Source: Candidatus Bathyarchaeota archaeon (GTDB taxonomy: Archaea > Thermoproteota > Bathyarchaeia > 40CM-2-53-6). Taken from it: a stretch of 7,507 nt of DNA. The notes beneath the pieces are model-generated. The model did not search any database. It was not told where the DNA came from and saw only the letters and a list, made by a program, of their open reading frames with translations. The position numbers and the translations under genes are program-made. The stretch is from the NCBI GenBank assembly GCA_005888695.1, contig VBBH01000132.1:1-7507 (forward strand), written 5' to 3'. Of the stretch, positions 6,776 to 7,507 are shown in pieces (within the stretch, counting starts at the first letter, position 1; each line of letters begins with the position of its first letter).

Positions 6776-7507
6776 ATGACAATGAAAAGCCCAGTAATGG
6801 AAGGAAGCAAGCTCCGAGAGGAAGCCCATCAAATATTCGATTGGGTCAAGAGTTTCGCCAAAGGGGCCGAGATAGAGATCGGACTCGGCACAAACATCAA
6901 CGAAGGCTTACGATTCGGCAACAATGAACTGTCCCAGTCCCAATATAGTAGACGACGGGCCCTCTCGGTAAGGGTGGTCACGAACAAGAGACAGGCTAGG
7001 GCAACGACAGGTCTATTGGCAAAGAATGAGGTGGAGAAGACCGTTCAGAAGGCCTTGTCCCAGGCAAGGGCTGGGCCGGAAGATCCGGATCTTCTGCCGA
7101 TGCTGGGACCACAAAAGTATCAGACGGTCGAACGGTACTATTCGCGTACTGCTGAGGCGCCTGCGGAACAGAAGGCCGGTTGGATTGGTCATGCGATCGA
7201 CATGGCGAAGAAGAACGGATTGCTAGCGTCTGGGATTCTTGAGACCAATGTGGACCATTACTGGATGCTGAACAGCGCCGGATTAGAAACCAGTTACAAG
7301 GGAACACAGGGTTACTATTCGTTGACGATGGATGCGGACAACGGCAACCAGACCGGTTATGCATTGTCGACCTTTGTCGACCTGCGTGAATTGGACGCTA
7401 ATGAGGTGGCGGATACTGCTCTTGAACGGGCGAAGCTCAACAAAAACCAGGGCGACATTAAACCAGGCAAGTATGACGTTGTAATTGATCCGCAAGCCTG
7501 GAGCGAG
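6776..7507 (+). CDS. tldE: TldE/PmbA subunit, C-terminus cut by window edge
   Basis: The partner of TldD: in the known heterodimer TldE has the same fold but no metal motif and helps form the closed peptide chamber. The 244 codons seen run open to the window end; the family is usually about 440-450 residues, so the second half is missing. The N-terminal domain shows LRFGNNELSQSQ (45-56), the strand pair seen in TldD/PmbA proteins, followed by RRRALSVRVVTNKRQARATT (59-78). PGKYDVVIDPQAW (230-242) marks the linker into the C-terminal domain, equivalent to the stretch before HExxxH in TldD; the next residues, which would confirm the missing metal site, lie outside. Of three close ATGs (codons 1, 3, 8) the first, 3 nt after the tldD stop, was taken; GGAG at 6761-6764 inside the end of tldD may serve as its SD. 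Co-transcription with tldD is almost certain. Confidence 0.92.
   Translation, partial: MTMKSPVMEGSKLREEAHQIFDWVKSFAKGAEIEIGLGTNINEGLRFGNNELSQSQYSRRRALSVRVVTNKRQARATTGLLAKNEVEKTVQKALSQARAGPEDPDLLPMLGPQKYQTVERYYSRTAEAPAEQKAGWIGHAIDMAKKNGLLASGILETNVDHYWMLNSAGLETSYKGTQGYYSLTMDADNGNQTGYALSTFVDLRELDANEVADTALERAKLNKNQGDIKPGKYDVVIDPQAWSE

Noticed and set aside
6996..7495. Minus- and plus-strand frames of 66-122 codons inside tldE
   Set aside because: The continuous plus-strand frame from 6776 matches TldE along its full length, so these are shadows.

Overview
The window looks archaeal, although no rRNA or other phylogenetic marker is present to prove it. The evidence is a family-4 (4Fe-4S) uracil-DNA glycosylase, a TldD/TldE pair of the type common in archaea, frequent GTG and TTG starts, and A/T-rich TATA-like boxes about 26 nt before probable transcription starts in otherwise roughly 50% GC DNA. 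A mesophilic or thermophilic member of the TACK group, for example a Bathyarchaeia- or Nitrososphaeria-like lineage, is a guess and not a demonstration.

Layout from left to right. (1) Positions 1-624, minus strand: a conserved hypothetical protein that runs off the left edge. It carries a WWGHPKG...FVHRRLWP signature and a possible winged-helix second half. (2) Positions 697-1278, plus strand: a type-4 uracil-DNA glycosylase, divergent from (1), with a clear Shine-Dalgarno site. (3) Positions 4864 down to 1289, minus strand: three genes in a row. These are a P1B-type metal-transport ATPase with an unusual transmembrane metal motif, a GlpM/DUF3147-like membrane protein that appears internally duplicated, and a papain-fold (C1) cysteine peptidase with no signal peptide that starts 3 nt after the membrane protein's stop. 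(4) Positions 4949-5224, minus strand: a possible 91-residue hypothetical gene. (5) Positions 5324-7507, plus strand: tldD, then tldE/pmbA cut by the right edge, 3 nt apart and surely an operon.

Functionally, the tldD-tldE pair encodes the two subunits of a zinc peptidase that trims peptides or unfolded proteins; no RiPP precursor or modification enzyme is visible in this window. The glycosylase removes uracil from deaminated DNA. The membrane protein and peptidase genes are packed as if co-translated, but their shared purpose is unknown. The ATPase lies 90 bp upstream on the same strand and may or may not share a transcript. No tRNA, rRNA, CRISPR, insertion sequence or attachment site was seen. 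No gene-free stretch exceeds 300 bp unless the small gene at 4949-5224 is not real, in which case 4865-5323 is a 459-bp divergent intergenic region.

I do not see convincing evidence for a completely new system. The most distinctive items are the non-canonical P1B ATPase motif, the duplicated membrane protein coupled to a cytosolic papain-like protease, and the uncharacterised WWGHPKG protein.
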